Assembly (NCBI RefSeq): GCF_019802085.1
Contig: NZ_JAHVHV010000002.1
Span: 620,001 to 684,000 of the forward strand
DNA: 64,000 nucleotides
Source: Ferrimonas balearica
Lineage (GTDB): Bacteria; Pseudomonadota; Gammaproteobacteria; Enterobacterales; Shewanellaceae
Direction: 5' to 3'
The first letter of the stretch is position 1. Each line of letters starts with the position of its first letter. Below, one piece after another: positions 35,199 through 44,634 of the stretch. Made by a program: the position numbers and the translations under genes. The notes under the pieces are model-generated. The model was not told where the DNA came from, did not search any database, and saw only the letters and a list, made by a program, of their open reading frames with translations.

Positions 35199-35325
35199 AT
35201 TGCCCGGCGAAGGGCGTCCGGGCGCCTACTCGGGCCAAGGGGCGAAAACCAAGGGTTTTGCTATGGTTAGTCGTTGACCCCTGACCCCGTCAGGCCGCGC
35301 CCCTTTGTGACTCTAAGGAGTTCCC

Positions 35326-36453
35326 ATGGCCACTTCGCCCGTTCCGCAAGATGACCGTGTCATCGAACGGCAGGTCATCGAAGCGATGATCAAGCTGGGT
35401 TTCATCGCCATCCTCCTCATCTGGTGTTTCCAGATTGTCCGTCCCTTCCTGGTGCCCGTGCTCTGGGCCGCGCTCTTGGCGGTGGCGCTCTACCCCATGC
35501 ACCTGGGGCTGACCGCCAAACTGGGGGGCAAGGCCAAGCTCTCGGCCACCATCATCACTTTGGTGGGGTTGGCGATTCTGCTGGTGCCCACCTTCGCTCT
35601 AGGGGGCGGGGTGGTGGACAGCGCCGGGCGCTTCACCGAGCAGTTGCAGGCCGGCACTTTGGAGATTCCGCCGCCCTCGGAGCAGGTCAAAGGCTGGCCC
35701 CTGATTGGCGAGCAGGCCTACCAGAGCTGGTCTCACGCGTCGCGCAACCTCACCGGCTTCCTGGCCAAGCATAAGGACAGCGTGGGCAGTGCCCTGAGCG
35801 GCTTGCTGGGGATGCTCGGCTCGCTGTTTGGCGGGGTGGCCATGTTCTGTCTGTCGGTGATCATCTGTGGCGTATTCCTCACCACCGGCGAGGCCTGCCA
35901 AGGGGCCGTTCAGCGCGTGATGAACCGGGTCACCGGTCACGCCCATTCGCCGCTGCCCAAATTGGCCGCCGACACCATCCGCAGCGTCGCCAAGGGGGTG
36001 CTCGGGGTGGCGGTGATCCAGGCTCTGGCCGCCGGCATCGGGATGGCCCTGGTGGGGGTCCCCGCCACCGGCGTCTGGATGGTGCTGATCCTGATCCTCG
36101 CCATCGCCCAATTGCCCCCCATCATCGTCCTGGCCCCCATCATCGCCTACGTCTTCTCGGTCAATGACGGTACTTCCGCTACCCTCTTTGCCATCTGGTC
36201 TCTGGTGGTCAGCGGCAGCGACAGCTTCCTGAAGCCCATGTTCCTGGGGCGGGGGATGGAGGTGCCCATGCTGGTGATCCTCATCGGTGCCATCGGCGGC
36301 ATGATGCTCTCCGGCATCATCGGCCTGTTTGCCGGTGCTGTGGTGCTGGCGGTGGGGTACACCCTGCTGGTGGCCTGGATCAACGGTGAGGAAGCGGGGG
36401 CCACCGAGGGCTCAGGAGTCGAGGAGGCGCCGGATGAGCGACGACAAGCCTAA
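35326..36453 (+). CDS. AI-2E family (PerM/YdiK-like) membrane permease
   Basis: A 375-residue inner-membrane protein with about eight membrane segments. An N-terminal group (residues 22-100) and the C-terminal helices (about 205-350) flank a soluble central loop. The family segment LILAIAQLPPIIVLAPIIAYVF and the GLFAGAVVLAVGYTLLVAW end match AI-2E/PF01594 proteins. Functions in this family range from TqsA autoinducer-2 export to sodium/proton antiport, so the substrate is open. AGGAG precedes the ATG. Its last 20 bases overlap the downstream HlyD gene, so it heads a three-gene coupled operon. Confidence 0.9.
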   Translation: MATSPVPQDDRVIERQVIEAMIKLGFIAILLIWCFQIVRPFLVPVLWAALLAVALYPMHLGLTAKLGGKAKLSATIITLVGLAILLVPTFALGGGVVDSAGRFTEQLQAGTLEIPPPSEQVKGWPLIGEQAYQSWSHASRNLTGFLAKHKDSVGSALSGLLGMLGSLFGGVAMFCLSVIICGVFLTTGEACQGAVQRVMNRVTGHAHSPLPKLAADTIRSVAKGVLGVAVIQALAAGIGMALVGVPATGVWMVLILILAIAQLPPIIVLAPIIAYVFSVNDGTSATLFAIWSLVVSGSDSFLKPMFLGRGMEVPMLVILIGAIGGMMLSGIIGLFAGAVVLAVGYTLLVAWINGEEAGATEGSGVEEAPDERRQA

Positions 36454-37621
36454 CCGGGACTCCAGGCCGGAACCGACCCCTGAGGTCGCCACTGCGGTTA
36501 GCGATGCCAAGCCCAAGGCCGAAGCCAAGGCGGAAGCCCCGGCGGAGGCACCGCCCCAGTCCGGCAAGCTGGTGCGCAACACCTCCCTATCCCTGCTGCT
36601 GGTCTGTCTGCTGATCTTCCTCTGGTATCTGGCGTCGGACCGTTACACCCCCAATACCGACAACGCCCGGGTTCGGGCCTACGTGCTGCCCATCGCCAGC
36701 CAGGTGGCGGGCCGCATCGACCAGATCCTGGTGGAGAACAACCAGGTGGTGGAGCAGGGCCAGGTGCTCATCCGCATCGAACAGGAGAGCTATCAGCTGG
36801 CGGTGCAGCGCGCCGAAGCCGAACTGGCCCTGGCGGGCCAAGAGGTGGGGGCGGGTACCGCCAACGTGGCTTCGGCCCAGGCCCGGGTGATCGAGTCCAT
36901 CACCACCTTGAACAACATCAAGGCCGACGTGGCCCGGGTGCTGGCGGTGGCGGATCAGGGCTACGTCTCCCAGACCGACGTCGACCGGGCCCAGGCCCAA
37001 CTGGACAACGCCGAGGCCGGCGTGGAGAAGGCCAAGGCGGATCTGGAGGTTGCCAAGCAGCAGGCGGGGATCGACGGCGAGAACAACCCCAAACTGCAGC
37101 GTGCCCTGGCGGCCCTGGGACAGGCTCGCCTGGACCTGGAAAACACCCTGGTGCGGGCCCCGCGCCTGGGGCTGGTGTCCAACCTGCGCTACGACGTGGG
37201 CTACTACGCCAACCCCGGTCAGCCGCTGATGACCTTTATCTCCACCAAGGACGTCTGGGTGGAGGCCTACCTGCGGGAAAACAACCTGGAGCACATCGCC
37301 CCGGGCAACGCGGTGGAGATGGTGCTCGACTCCGCCCCCGGGCGGGTGTTTGCCGGCCGTGTGGTCTCCTTAAGCTACGGCATCAACTTCGAGACAGGCA
37401 GCGCCGTGGGCAGCCTGCCGGATCCGGTGACCACCACCGGCTGGCTGCGGGATCCGGAGCGCTTCCCGGTGCTCATCCAGTTCGAAGATAACGACACCAT
37501 CGGCTACCGTCGCGAGGGCGGTCAGGCGGATGTGATCATCTACACCCAGGACGGGGGCTTCCTCTACTGGGTGGGCAAGTTCTGGATCCGGCTGTTGAGC
37601 CTGGTGAGCTATGTCTACTGA
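36434..37621 (+). CDS. HlyD/EmrA-family periplasmic adaptor subunit
   Basis: A 395-residue membrane-fusion protein. A Pro/Glu/Ala/Lys-rich cytoplasmic N-terminus (1-45) precedes one membrane anchor (LSLLLVCLLIFLWYLA). Next come the biotinyl-lipoyl half-motif (VLPIASQVAGRIDQILVENN), an alpha-helical hairpin of about 100 residues with AEAELALAGQEV and AQAQLDNAEAGVEKAKADLE, and the beta-barrel LRYDVGYYANPGQPLMTFI. The ATG at 36434 has GAGGAGG seven bases upstream and overlaps the permease gene by 20 bases. Such adaptors link an inner-membrane pump to an outer-membrane channel; no TolC-type gene is adjacent. Confidence 0.92.
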   Translation: MSDDKPNRDSRPEPTPEVATAVSDAKPKAEAKAEAPAEAPPQSGKLVRNTSLSLLLVCLLIFLWYLASDRYTPNTDNARVRAYVLPIASQVAGRIDQILVENNQVVEQGQVLIRIEQESYQLAVQRAEAELALAGQEVGAGTANVASAQARVIESITTLNNIKADVARVLAVADQGYVSQTDVDRAQAQLDNAEAGVEKAKADLEVAKQQAGIDGENNPKLQRALAALGQARLDLENTLVRAPRLGLVSNLRYDVGYYANPGQPLMTFISTKDVWVEAYLRENNLEHIAPGNAVEMVLDSAPGRVFAGRVVSLSYGINFETGSAVGSLPDPVTTTGWLRDPERFPVLIQFEDNDTIGYRREGGQADVIIYTQDGGFLYWVGKFWIRLLSLVSYVY

Positions 37622-38645
37622 CGCGGCCGCTCTGCCCGACGCGCAAGCGGACTTCTGGCGCCAACGGGCCATTGTCCGCTTTGGTCTGGGGACCGCCATC
37701 GCCATGATCCTGGCGGTGACCATCGAGTGGAGCCTGGCGGTGGTCTCCCCCATCTTTGTCGCCATGATGCTGGGCCCTCCCGGCGTGCGCTTGCCCCAGG
37801 GGGCCTACACCAAGCTGCTCATCGGGGTGGCCATCACCTTCGCGGTGGGGATCCTGCTGGTGCTCATCGCGCTGCCTTATGCCCTGATGTTTGTGCCCCT
37901 GCAGGCGCTGCTGCTGTTCGCCACCTTCTACAAGGCGGAGCGGGGACTCAACCCGCTTATCGTGATCATGCTGCTTATCGCCATCCTGATGTTTCCCGCC
38001 CTGGGGCTGGTCAACCGCAGCCTGGCCATTGATTTCGCCCTGGGCTTTCTCGGCTCCCTGACCATCGCCCTGACGCTGTGCGCCCTGGCCTTTGCCTGGC
38101 TGCCCTCAGGCCCACCCCCACCCAAGCCGGAAGTCACCCTGCCCGATGAGGACACCGCCTTTCGCAACGCCTGGCTCAGCACCGTGCTGGTGTTGCCGCT
38201 GCTGCTGTTCATCTACCTGACCGACCGCACCGGGGATCTGCTGGTGCTGGTGCTGGTGGCCATCCTGTCGCAAAGTCCTGGCCTGGAGGCGGGCAGCAAG
38301 GCGGGGCTGATAATGATCCTGGCCAACCTGGTGGGGGGGCTGGCGGCCATCCTCTTTTACAACCTGCTGGTGGCGGTGCCCATGTGGATCTTCTTCGCCC
38401 TGCTGATGGTGCTGTCGGCGCTGCTGTTCGGCCAACTGATGTTCACCTCCCCCAAAGGCAAACTCTACGCCACCGGCTTCACCACCTTGCTGATCCTCAT
38501 CAGCGCCACCACCTCCTCCAGCGGCGGGGAGGCGGGGGAGGACCTGGTGACCCGGATTGCGCAGATGATGGCGGCCACCTGTTACCTGGCCCTGGGGGCC
38601 TGGGTGATGCGCGCCTTTGGCTGGATCCGCCCCAAGGCGGGGTAG
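37611..38645 (+). CDS. DUF2955-like multi-pass inner-membrane protein
   Basis: A 344-residue protein with two blocks of about five membrane segments (residues 20-165 and 190-335), separated by a Pro-rich loop (LPSGPPPPKPEVTLPDEDT). This resembles the DUF2955/FUSC group, related to the aromatic-acid exporter AaeB, but it lacks AaeB's large cytoplasmic domains. It overlaps the HlyD gene by 11 bases, which fits a pump-adaptor pair like AaeA-AaeB. The family assignment is from the fold pattern and gene context. The substrate is unknown. Confidence 0.8.
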   Translation: MSTDAAALPDAQADFWRQRAIVRFGLGTAIAMILAVTIEWSLAVVSPIFVAMMLGPPGVRLPQGAYTKLLIGVAITFAVGILLVLIALPYALMFVPLQALLLFATFYKAERGLNPLIVIMLLIAILMFPALGLVNRSLAIDFALGFLGSLTIALTLCALAFAWLPSGPPPPKPEVTLPDEDTAFRNAWLSTVLVLPLLLFIYLTDRTGDLLVLVLVAILSQSPGLEAGSKAGLIMILANLVGGLAAILFYNLLVAVPMWIFFALLMVLSALLFGQLMFTSPKGKLYATGFTTLLILISATTSSSGGEAGEDLVTRIAQMMAATCYLALGAWVMRAFGWIRPKAG

Positions 38646-38650
38646 GGCGC

Positions 38651-38679
38651 TTTTTCTGCCTGGCCAGTGGCGCTATAAT
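38651..38679 (+). promoter_or_regulatory. putative prfC promoter
   Basis: A perfect TATAAT at 38674-38679 with a weak -35 (TTTTTC, 17-base spacer). The -10 sits in GCGCTATAATGCGC, much like the carAB promoter context. Confidence 0.5.
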
Positions 38680-38726
38680 GCGCGGTCTTTTACGGCATCC
38701 GTCCCCTAACCCAGATAAGTGATCCC

Positions 38727-40310
38727 ATGAGCCAACACGCCCAGGAAGTGGCCAAGCGCCGCACCTTCGCCATCATCAGTCACCCGGATGCGGGTAAGAC
38801 CACCATCACCGAGAAGGTGCTGCTGTTCGGACAGGCCCTGCAAAAAGCCGGCACCGTCAAGGGCCGCGGCTCGGGCCAGCACGCCAAGTCCGACTGGATG
38901 GAGATGGAGAAGGAGCGGGGGATCTCGGTGACCACCTCGGTGATGCAGTTCCCCTACAACGAGGCGCTGGTAAACCTGCTGGACACCCCCGGGCACGAGG
39001 ACTTCTCCGAGGACACCTACCGCACCCTGACCGCGGTGGACTCCTGCCTGATGGTGATCGACGCGGCCAAGGGTGTAGAGGACCGGACCCGCAAGCTGAT
39101 GGAAGTGACTCGTCTGCGTGACACCCCCATTGTCACCTTTATGAACAAGCTGGACCGGGACATCCGCGATCCCATGGAGCTGCTGGACGAGGTGGAGAAC
39201 GAGCTCAATATCATGTGCGCTCCGGTCACCTGGCCCATCGGCTGCGGTAAGGAGTTCAAGGGGGTGTATCACCTGCACCGGGACGAAACCATTCTCTACC
39301 AGAGCGGCCAGGGCCACACCATCCAGGAGGTGCGGATCATCAAGGGGCTGGACAACCCCGAGCTGGACGCCGCCGTGGGCGATGAGCTGGCCGGCGTGCT
39401 GCGCGAGGAGCTGGAGCTGGTGGTGGGCGCCTCCAACGAGTTCGACCTGGAGATGTTCCTCTCCGGTGACCTGACCCCGGTCTACTTCGGCACCGCCCTG
39501 GGCAACTTCGGCGTTGACCACATGCTGGATGGCCTGACCGCCTGGGCGCCGACGCCCCAGCCACGCACCACCGACGCCCGGGAAGTGACCGCCGACGAGG
39601 AGAAGTTCTCCGGCTTCGTGTTTAAGATCCAGGCCAACATGGATCCCAAGCACCGCGACCGCATCGCCTTTATGCGGATCTGCTCCGGCCGCTACAGCAA
39701 GGGGATGAAGATGCGCCACGTGCGTCTGGGTAAGGACGTCACCATCTCTGACGCCGTGACCTTTATGGCCGGTGACCGCAGCCACGCCGAAGAGGCCTTC
39801 CCCGGCGACATCATCGGTCTGCACAACCACGGCACCATCCAGATCGGCGACACCTTCTCCCAGGGGGAGGCGTTCAAGTTCACCGGGATCCCCAACTTCG
39901 CCCCGGAGATGTTCCGTCGCATCCGTCTCAAAGACCCGCTGAAGCAGAAACAGCTGCTCAAGGGGCTGGTGCAGCTGTCCGAGGAGGGTGCGGTGCAGGT
40001 GTTCCGGCCCATCGACAACAACGACCTGATCGTGGGCGCCGTGGGGGTGCTGCAGTTTGACGTGGTGGTGGCCCGCCTCAAGTCCGAGTACAAGGTGGAG
40101 GCGATCTACGAGCCCATCAACGTGGCCACCGCCCGCTGGGTAGAGTGCGACGACGCCAAGAAGCTGGATGAGTTCCGCCGCAAGGCCTCCACCAACCTGG
40201 CCCTGGACGGCGGTGACAACCTCACCTACATCGCCCCCACCATGGTCAACCTCAACCTGACCCAGGAGCGCTACCCCGAGGTGGCCTTCCGCAAAACCCG
40301 CGAACACTGA
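38727..40310 (+). CDS. prfC: peptide chain release factor 3
   Basis: A 527-residue translational GTPase (529 in E. coli) that recycles RF1/RF2 from the ribosome after termination. The G domain has G1 [13 protein letters not shown], the switch region with [20 protein letters not shown]3 [16 protein letters not shown] and G4 [10 protein letters not shown]. The EF-Tu-like domain II and the RF3-specific C-terminal domain follow. It has its own promoter-like -10 and a strong terminator, so it is probably monocistronic. Confidence 0.98.
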   Translation: MSQHAQEVAKRRTFAIISHPDAGKTTITEKVLLFGQALQKAGTVKGRGSGQHAKSDWMEMEKERGISVTTSVMQFPYNEALVNLLDTPGHEDFSEDTYRTLTAVDSCLMVIDAAKGVEDRTRKLMEVTRLRDTPIVTFMNKLDRDIRDPMELLDEVENELNIMCAPVTWPIGCGKEFKGVYHLHRDETILYQSGQGHTIQEVRIIKGLDNPELDAAVGDELAGVLREELELVVGASNEFDLEMFLSGDLTPVYFGTALGNFGVDHMLDGLTAWAPTPQPRTTDAREVTADEEKFSGFVFKIQANMDPKHRDRIAFMRICSGRYSKGMKMRHVRLGKDVTISDAVTFMAGDRSHAEEAFPGDIIGLHNHGTIQIGDTFSQGEAFKFTGIPNFAPEMFRRIRLKDPLKQKQLLKGLVQLSEEGAVQVFRPIDNNDLIVGAVGVLQFDVVVARLKSEYKVEAIYEPINVATARWVECDDAKKLDEFRRKASTNLALDGGDNLTYIAPTMVNLNLTQERYPEVAFRKTREH

Positions 40311-40320
40311 GCGGGAACCC

Positions 40321-40346
40321 AGGGGCGCTTCGGCGCCCCTTTTTTT
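40321..40346 (+). terminator. intrinsic terminator after prfC
   Basis: AGGGGCGC and GCGCCCCT pair around a TTCG tetraloop with a T-run, 11 bases past the prfC stop. Confidence 0.92.
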
Positions 40347-40425
40347 GCCTGTCACCCAGGTTTTACGCCCGCCCCGGACGCTTCCTGTGTTGTCGGTCTT
40401 GAGTTCCCCAGGTCCCCGCCCTAAA

Positions 40426-40445
40426 TTGGTTTCATCTGAAACTAA
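40426..40445 (+). promoter_or_regulatory. inverted-repeat operator candidate upstream of hmgA
   Basis: TTGGTTTCATCTGAAACTAA is a 20-bp dyad with 8 of 10 arm positions matching, 17 bases before the hmgA start. Its size and symmetry fit a MarR-type dimer, and a MarR gene lies just past fahA. Binding is inference. Confidence 0.6.
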
Positions 40446-40462
40446 TTTCAAGGATGAGGATC

Positions 40463-41755
40463 ATGAGCGAGCTGACGTACCTGCACGGTTTTGGCAACGA
40501 ACATGAGACCGAGGCGCTGCCCGGGGCCCTGCCTCAGGGGCAGTTCAGCCCCCAACGCTGCCCTTACGGGCTCTACGCGGAGCAGCTGAACTCCACCGCC
40601 TTTACCGCGCCCCGGGCGGCCAACCGCCGCACCTGGACCTACCGGCTGCGCCCCTCCATCGCCATGGGGGAGTTTGCCCCGCTGCACCACGAGCTGTGGA
40701 AAACCGCTCCCCAGTCGGTCCCGACGCCCCCCAACCCCATGCGTTGGGACCCGCTGCCGCTGCCCCAGCAGCCCACCGATTTTATCGACGGCCTGGTGAC
40801 CGTGGCGGTCAATGGCGACGCCAAGGCCCAGCACGGCATGGGGATCCACGTCTACCGGGCCAACACCGGCATGGGCAACCGCTGCTTCTACAACGCCGAC
40901 GGCGAAATGCTGTTTGTGCCCCAGCAGGGGGCGCTGCGGGCCGAAACGGAGCTGGGGGTGCTGGAGGTGGGGCCCGGTGAGATCCTGGTGATCCCCCGGG
41001 GCATCAAGTTCCGCATCAGTCCGGTGGATGGCCCCATCCGCGGCTACCTGTGTGAAAACTACGGCGCGCCCCTGGTGCTGCCGGAGCGGGGCCCGGTGGG
41101 CGCCAACGGCTACGCCAACGACCGCGACTTCCAGTACCCGGTGGCCTGGTTCGAAGATCGGGAGGCGCCGTTCGAGCTGCTGGCCAAGTTTGCCGGCGGT
41201 CTGTTCAGCGCGCCGCTGGACCACTCCCCCCTGGACGTGGTGGCCTGGACCGGCAACAGCGCCCCCTACAAGTACGAGCTGGCCCGGTTCAACGTGATGA
41301 ACACCGTCAGCTTCGACCACCCCGACCCCTCCATCTTCACCGTGCTCACCTCCCCCAGTGACACTGAGGGCTGGGCCAACATCGATTTTGTGATCTTCCC
41401 GCCCCGCTGGATGGTGGCGGAGAACACCTTCCGCCCCCCCTGGTACCACCGCAACGTGATGAGCGAGTTTATGGGGCTGATTGAGGGGGTGTACGACGCC
41501 AAGGAGAAGGGCTTCGAACCCGGTGGCATGAGTCTGCACAACGCCTGGACCCCCCACGGCCCGGAGGCCGAGGTGTTCGACAAGGCCAGCAACGCCGAGT
41601 TGGCCCCCCAGCGCTACCAGGACACCCTGGCGTTCATGTTCGAGTCCCGCTACGTCATCGAGCCCACCCGTTTTGCGCTGGACAGCGAGCACCGGCAACG
41701 GGATTATCTGGACTGCTGGTCCGGTCTGAAGAAACAGTTTAACGGCGAGCGCTGA
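40463..41755 (+). CDS. hmgA: homogentisate 1,2-dioxygenase
   Basis: A 430-residue non-haem iron dioxygenase that opens the ring of homogentisate to maleylacetoacetate in tyrosine/phenylalanine catabolism. The N-terminus [21 protein letters not shown] is diagnostic. The iron ligands lie in [18 protein letters not shown] (His and Glu) and [12 protein letters not shown] (His). The ATG at 40463 has AAGGA eight bases upstream; an ATG at 40454 overlaps that site. fahA follows after 32 bases with no terminator between. The operator-like dyad upstream suggests repression by the nearby MarR protein. Confidence 0.97.
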   Translation: MSELTYLHGFGNEHETEALPGALPQGQFSPQRCPYGLYAEQLNSTAFTAPRAANRRTWTYRLRPSIAMGEFAPLHHELWKTAPQSVPTPPNPMRWDPLPLPQQPTDFIDGLVTVAVNGDAKAQHGMGIHVYRANTGMGNRCFYNADGEMLFVPQQGALRAETELGVLEVGPGEILVIPRGIKFRISPVDGPIRGYLCENYGAPLVLPERGPVGANGYANDRDFQYPVAWFEDREAPFELLAKFAGGLFSAPLDHSPLDVVAWTGNSAPYKYELARFNVMNTVSFDHPDPSIFTVLTSPSDTEGWANIDFVIFPPRWMVAENTFRPPWYHRNVMSEFMGLIEGVYDAKEKGFEPGGMSLHNAWTPHGPEAEVFDKASNAELAPQRYQDTLAFMFESRYVIEPTRFALDSEHRQRDYLDCWSGLKKQFNGER

Positions 41756-41787
41756 GGCGCCGCGGCACCACACTTAAGGGAATTACC

Positions 41788-43089
41788 ATGCATCAATTGA
41801 ATGAAACCCACGACACGGCGCTCACCAGCTGGGTCGAGAGCGCCAACCAAGCCGGTTGCGATTTCCCCATCCAGAACCTGCCGTTCGCCTCCGTCCGCCG
41901 GGCCGGGACCTCCGAACCCTTCCGTGGCGCTGTGGCCATCGGCGATCACGCCCTGGATCTGGCGGCGGTCAATGCCGCGGGGGTGTTCGATGGGGTGGTG
42001 GCCGAGTGGCTGGCCCTGGCGGCCCAGCCCAAGCTGAACGCCTTTATGGCCCAGGGCCAGGAGGCCTGGTCGGCCCTGCGTCTGGCCCTCTCCCGGGCCC
42101 TGCGCACCGGCGCCGCCGAGCAGGCGGCCCTGAGCTCCTGCCTGATTCCGCTGGCGGAGCTGGAGTACGATCTGGCGATGACCATCGGCGACTACACCGA
42201 TTTCTACACCTCCATCCACCACGCCACCGCCGTCGGCTCCCTGTTCCGTCCGGACAACCCGCTGCTGCCCAACTACAAGTGGGTGCCCATCGGTTACCAC
42301 GGCCGGGCAAGCTCCATCGGTGTCTCCGGCCAGCAGTTCCATCGTCCCAAGGGGCAGCTCAAGGCCCCGGACGCGGCGGAGCCCAGCTTCGGCCCCTGCA
42401 AGCGACTGGATTACGAGCTGGAGGTGGGCATCGTAATCGGCCAGGGCAATGCCCTGGGTGAGGCGATCGACATCGAAGCGGCGGAGCGTCACGTCTTCGG
42501 CCTGTGTCTGCTTAACGACTGGTCCGCCCGGGACATCCAGGCCTGGGAGTACCAACCTCTGGGGCCCTTCCTCTCCAAGAGCTTCGCCTCCACGCTGTCG
42601 CCCTGGATCGTCACCCTGGAGGCCCTGGCCCCCTACCGGGCCCCCTTCCAGCGCCCCGAGGCGGATCCTCAGCCGCTGCCCTACCTGACCGGGGCAGCCA
42701 ACAGCGCCCAGGGGGCGGTGGACATGCAGCTGGAGTGTCTGATCCAGACCCCCACCATGGACGCGCCGGTGCGTCTGTCCCGCTCCAACTTCCGCGACTC
42801 CTACTGGACCCTGGGCCAGATGGTGACCCACCACAGCGTCAACGGCTGTAACCTCAACGCCGGGGATCTGTTCGGCTCCGGTACCCAGTCCGGTCCGGCC
42901 CCCGAAGAGGCCGGCTCCCTGCTGGAACTAACCCGCGGCGGTAAGCAACCGCTCACTCTGCCCGGTGGCGAGACCCGCACCTTCCTGGAGGACGGCGACA
43001 CCATCATCATGCGGGCGGTGTGTGAAAAGCCCGGTGCCCCGCGCATCGGCTTTGGCGAGGTGCGCAGCACCCTGCTGCCGGCCCGATAA
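41788..43089 (+). CDS. fahA: fumarylacetoacetase
   Basis: A 433-residue hydrolase that splits fumarylacetoacetate into fumarate and acetoacetate, the last step of tyrosine breakdown. The active site is visible in DYTDFYTSIHHATAVGSLFRP (metal Asp, catalytic His), KWVPIGYHGRASSI, DYELEVGIVIG and LLNDWSARDIQAWEYQPLGPFLSKSF. The SH3-like N-terminal domain is complete. It is cotranscribed with hmgA. The intermediate enzyme maleylacetoacetate isomerase (maiA), usually next to these genes, is not in the cluster. Confidence 0.97.
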   Translation: MHQLNETHDTALTSWVESANQAGCDFPIQNLPFASVRRAGTSEPFRGAVAIGDHALDLAAVNAAGVFDGVVAEWLALAAQPKLNAFMAQGQEAWSALRLALSRALRTGAAEQAALSSCLIPLAELEYDLAMTIGDYTDFYTSIHHATAVGSLFRPDNPLLPNYKWVPIGYHGRASSIGVSGQQFHRPKGQLKAPDAAEPSFGPCKRLDYELEVGIVIGQGNALGEAIDIEAAERHVFGLCLLNDWSARDIQAWEYQPLGPFLSKSFASTLSPWIVTLEALAPYRAPFQRPEADPQPLPYLTGAANSAQGAVDMQLECLIQTPTMDAPVRLSRSNFRDSYWTLGQMVTHHSVNGCNLNAGDLFGSGTQSGPAPEEAGSLLELTRGGKQPLTLPGGETRTFLEDGDTIIMRAVCEKPGAPRIGFGEVRSTLLPAR

Positions 43090-43103
43090 GGCGAATCAGG
43101 CAC

Positions 43104-43136
43104 AAAAAAAGGTGGGCTCAGGCCCACCTTTTTTTT
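43104..43136. terminator. bidirectional terminator between fahA and marR
   Basis: An A-run, the stem GGTGGGC/GCCCACC and a T-run serve both convergent genes; its right end overlaps the MarR stop codon by two bases. Confidence 0.88.
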
Positions 43137-43614
43137 ATCTCCCCAGCCCATCGCGGGGCGGGTCACTGGGCCCGAGGGCGTCATCGAGTTTGTCCAGCAG
43201 GGCCATCAGCTGGCTCCGCTCGGCGTCGCTCAACACCGCGAGGCGCTGGCGCTCCCAGGCCAGGGCCCGGGGGGCCAACTGCTGGTAGAGGCTCCGGCCG
43301 CTGTCGCTCAGGGAGAGATGGGTGATGCGGTTGTCGTCCTTGTCCCGAACCTTGTCGAGCCAGCCCCGTTCGTGCAGCAGGCGCACGGCGCGGGAGATCT
43401 TGGTCTTGTCCATATCGGTACGCCGGCCCAGGGCCGTGCTGGAGAGACGGCCGCTCTGGGCCAACTGGGCCAGGATCCGCCACTCGGCGATGGTGATCTC
43501 GAACGGGGGCTGGGCGTAGATCTGCGACAGCTCCTGGCTTAGGTGGCTGGCCAGCCTGGCCAGCCGATAGGGCATGAATTGCTGCAGATCCAGCGAGGGG
43601 GCGTCCTGTGCCAT
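43135..43614 (-). CDS. MarR-family transcriptional regulator
   Basis: A 159-residue winged-helix regulator: helices ITIAEWRILAQLAQSGRLSSTALG and TDMDKTKISRAVRLLHERGWLDKV, then the wing RDKDDNRITHLSLSDSG. GGAG precedes the ATG. MarR proteins bind short dyads as dimers and release them on binding small, often aromatic ligands. Its convergent position behind hmgA-fahA and the dyad before hmgA suggest that it controls homogentisate breakdown. No copy of that dyad is clear in front of this gene. Confidence 0.92.
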   Translation of the reverse strand: MAQDAPSLDLQQFMPYRLARLASHLSQELSQIYAQPPFEITIAEWRILAQLAQSGRLSSTALGRRTDMDKTKISRAVRLLHERGWLDKVRDKDDNRITHLSLSDSGRSLYQQLAPRALAWERQRLAVLSDAERSQLMALLDKLDDALGPSDPPRDGLGR

Positions 43615-43742
43615 GGGCTCCGGTCCTTGGGTCGTATTGGGTTATCTTCCGACGATGGGGCGCCGCTGGCAAGGACTCGGCCGTTTCCCGCGCCGGGGAA
43701 GCTTGCTAAAGTGGCGGGGCGTGACACGAGGGGAGGGCGCGG

Positions 43743-43883
43743 ATGAAGTGGGTGAAGCATTGGTGGCAGCGGTATTGCGATTTTCTCGACAGCCTGGGGC
43801 TGACTCCCGAGAACAAGCGCTGCTGTGTGCCGCTGTCGGAAGAGGCCCAGAAGGCGCTCAAGCGCGGTGACCGGCCTGATTGA
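43743..43883 (+). CDS. 46-residue small protein upstream of yjjV (DUF5363-like)
   Basis: A short reading frame, MKWVKHWWQRYCDFLDSLGL followed by TPENKRCCVPLSEEAQKALK and RGDRPD. GGGAGG lies six bases before the ATG. The Trp-rich amphipathic start and the LGLTPENKR..CVP core recall a small uncharacterised family that I remember from Vibrio and Haemophilus beside TatD-type genes; that link is from memory. Its last 17 bases overlap the GTG start of yjjV, so the two are probably translationally coupled. Function unknown. Confidence 0.72.
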   Translation: MKWVKHWWQRYCDFLDSLGLTPENKRCCVPLSEEAQKALKRGDRPD

Positions 43884-44634
43884 CAGCCACTGCCACCTGG
43901 ATCTCGAGGCCTTTGATGCCGACCGGGACCAGGTGGTGGCGCGAGCCCGCCAGGCCGGGGTGACCGCCCTGGTGGTGCCGGCGGTGAATTGCACCCAGTG
44001 GGCGGCGCTGGAGGCCCTGGCCGGGCCCGGCGTGGGGGTGGCCCTGGGGCTGCACCCCTGCTTTGATCACCAGCCCGGGGATCTCGAGGCCCTGGCCGAA
44101 CGCCTCGAGCGGCCCCACGCCCTGGTGGCCATCGGCGAATGCGGCCTGGACGCGGTGGCCGGCCGGGCCCCCATGGCCGAGCAGCTGGCCTGCTGTCAGG
44201 CCCAGTTGACACTGGCCTGTCAACACAAGTTGCCAGTGATCCTCCACGTGCGCAAAGCCCACAACGAACTGCTGGGCCTGTTGGCTCACATGACCCTGCC
44301 CGCCGGAGGGGTGGTGCATGGCTTCAGCGGCAGCCTGGATCTGGCCCGTCAGTACCTGCGTCATGGACTCTGCCTGGGGGTGGGAGGCGTCATCACCTAC
44401 GAGCGGGCCAACAAAACCCGTCACACCCTGGCCCAGGTGCCCATCGACGCTTTGGTGCTGGAAACCGACAGCCCGGACATGCCCCTGCAGGGCCATCAGG
44501 GCCAGCGCAATGAGCCGGCCCGACTGCCCCAGGTGCTGGCCACCCTGGCCGAGCTTCGCGGGGCCAATCCTCAGGCTCTGGCCACGCAGTTAACCCGCAA
44601 CACACAACGACTTTTCCCTCGCCTGAGCGTCTAA
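43867..44634 (+). CDS. yjjV: TatD-family metal-dependent hydrolase YjjV
   Basis: A 255-residue TIM-barrel metallohydrolase, closer to E. coli YjjV than to TatD. The metal ligands are His8 and His10 (DSHCHLD), Glu in IGECGLD, His residues in VILHVRKAHNE and VVHGFSGS, and Asp in LETDSPDMPL. TatD relatives act as 3'-5' DNases or D-aminoacyl hydrolases; the YjjV substrate is not settled. GTG 43867 is the start, with AAGG upstream and overlap with the small gene before it. In E. coli yjjV also lies close to the deo operon. Confidence 0.93.
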   Translation: MTGLIDSHCHLDLEAFDADRDQVVARARQAGVTALVVPAVNCTQWAALEALAGPGVGVALGLHPCFDHQPGDLEALAERLERPHALVAIGECGLDAVAGRAPMAEQLACCQAQLTLACQHKLPVILHVRKAHNELLGLLAHMTLPAGGVVHGFSGSLDLARQYLRHGLCLGVGGVITYERANKTRHTLAQVPIDALVLETDSPDMPLQGHQGQRNEPARLPQVLATLAELRGANPQALATQLTRNTQRLFPRLSV

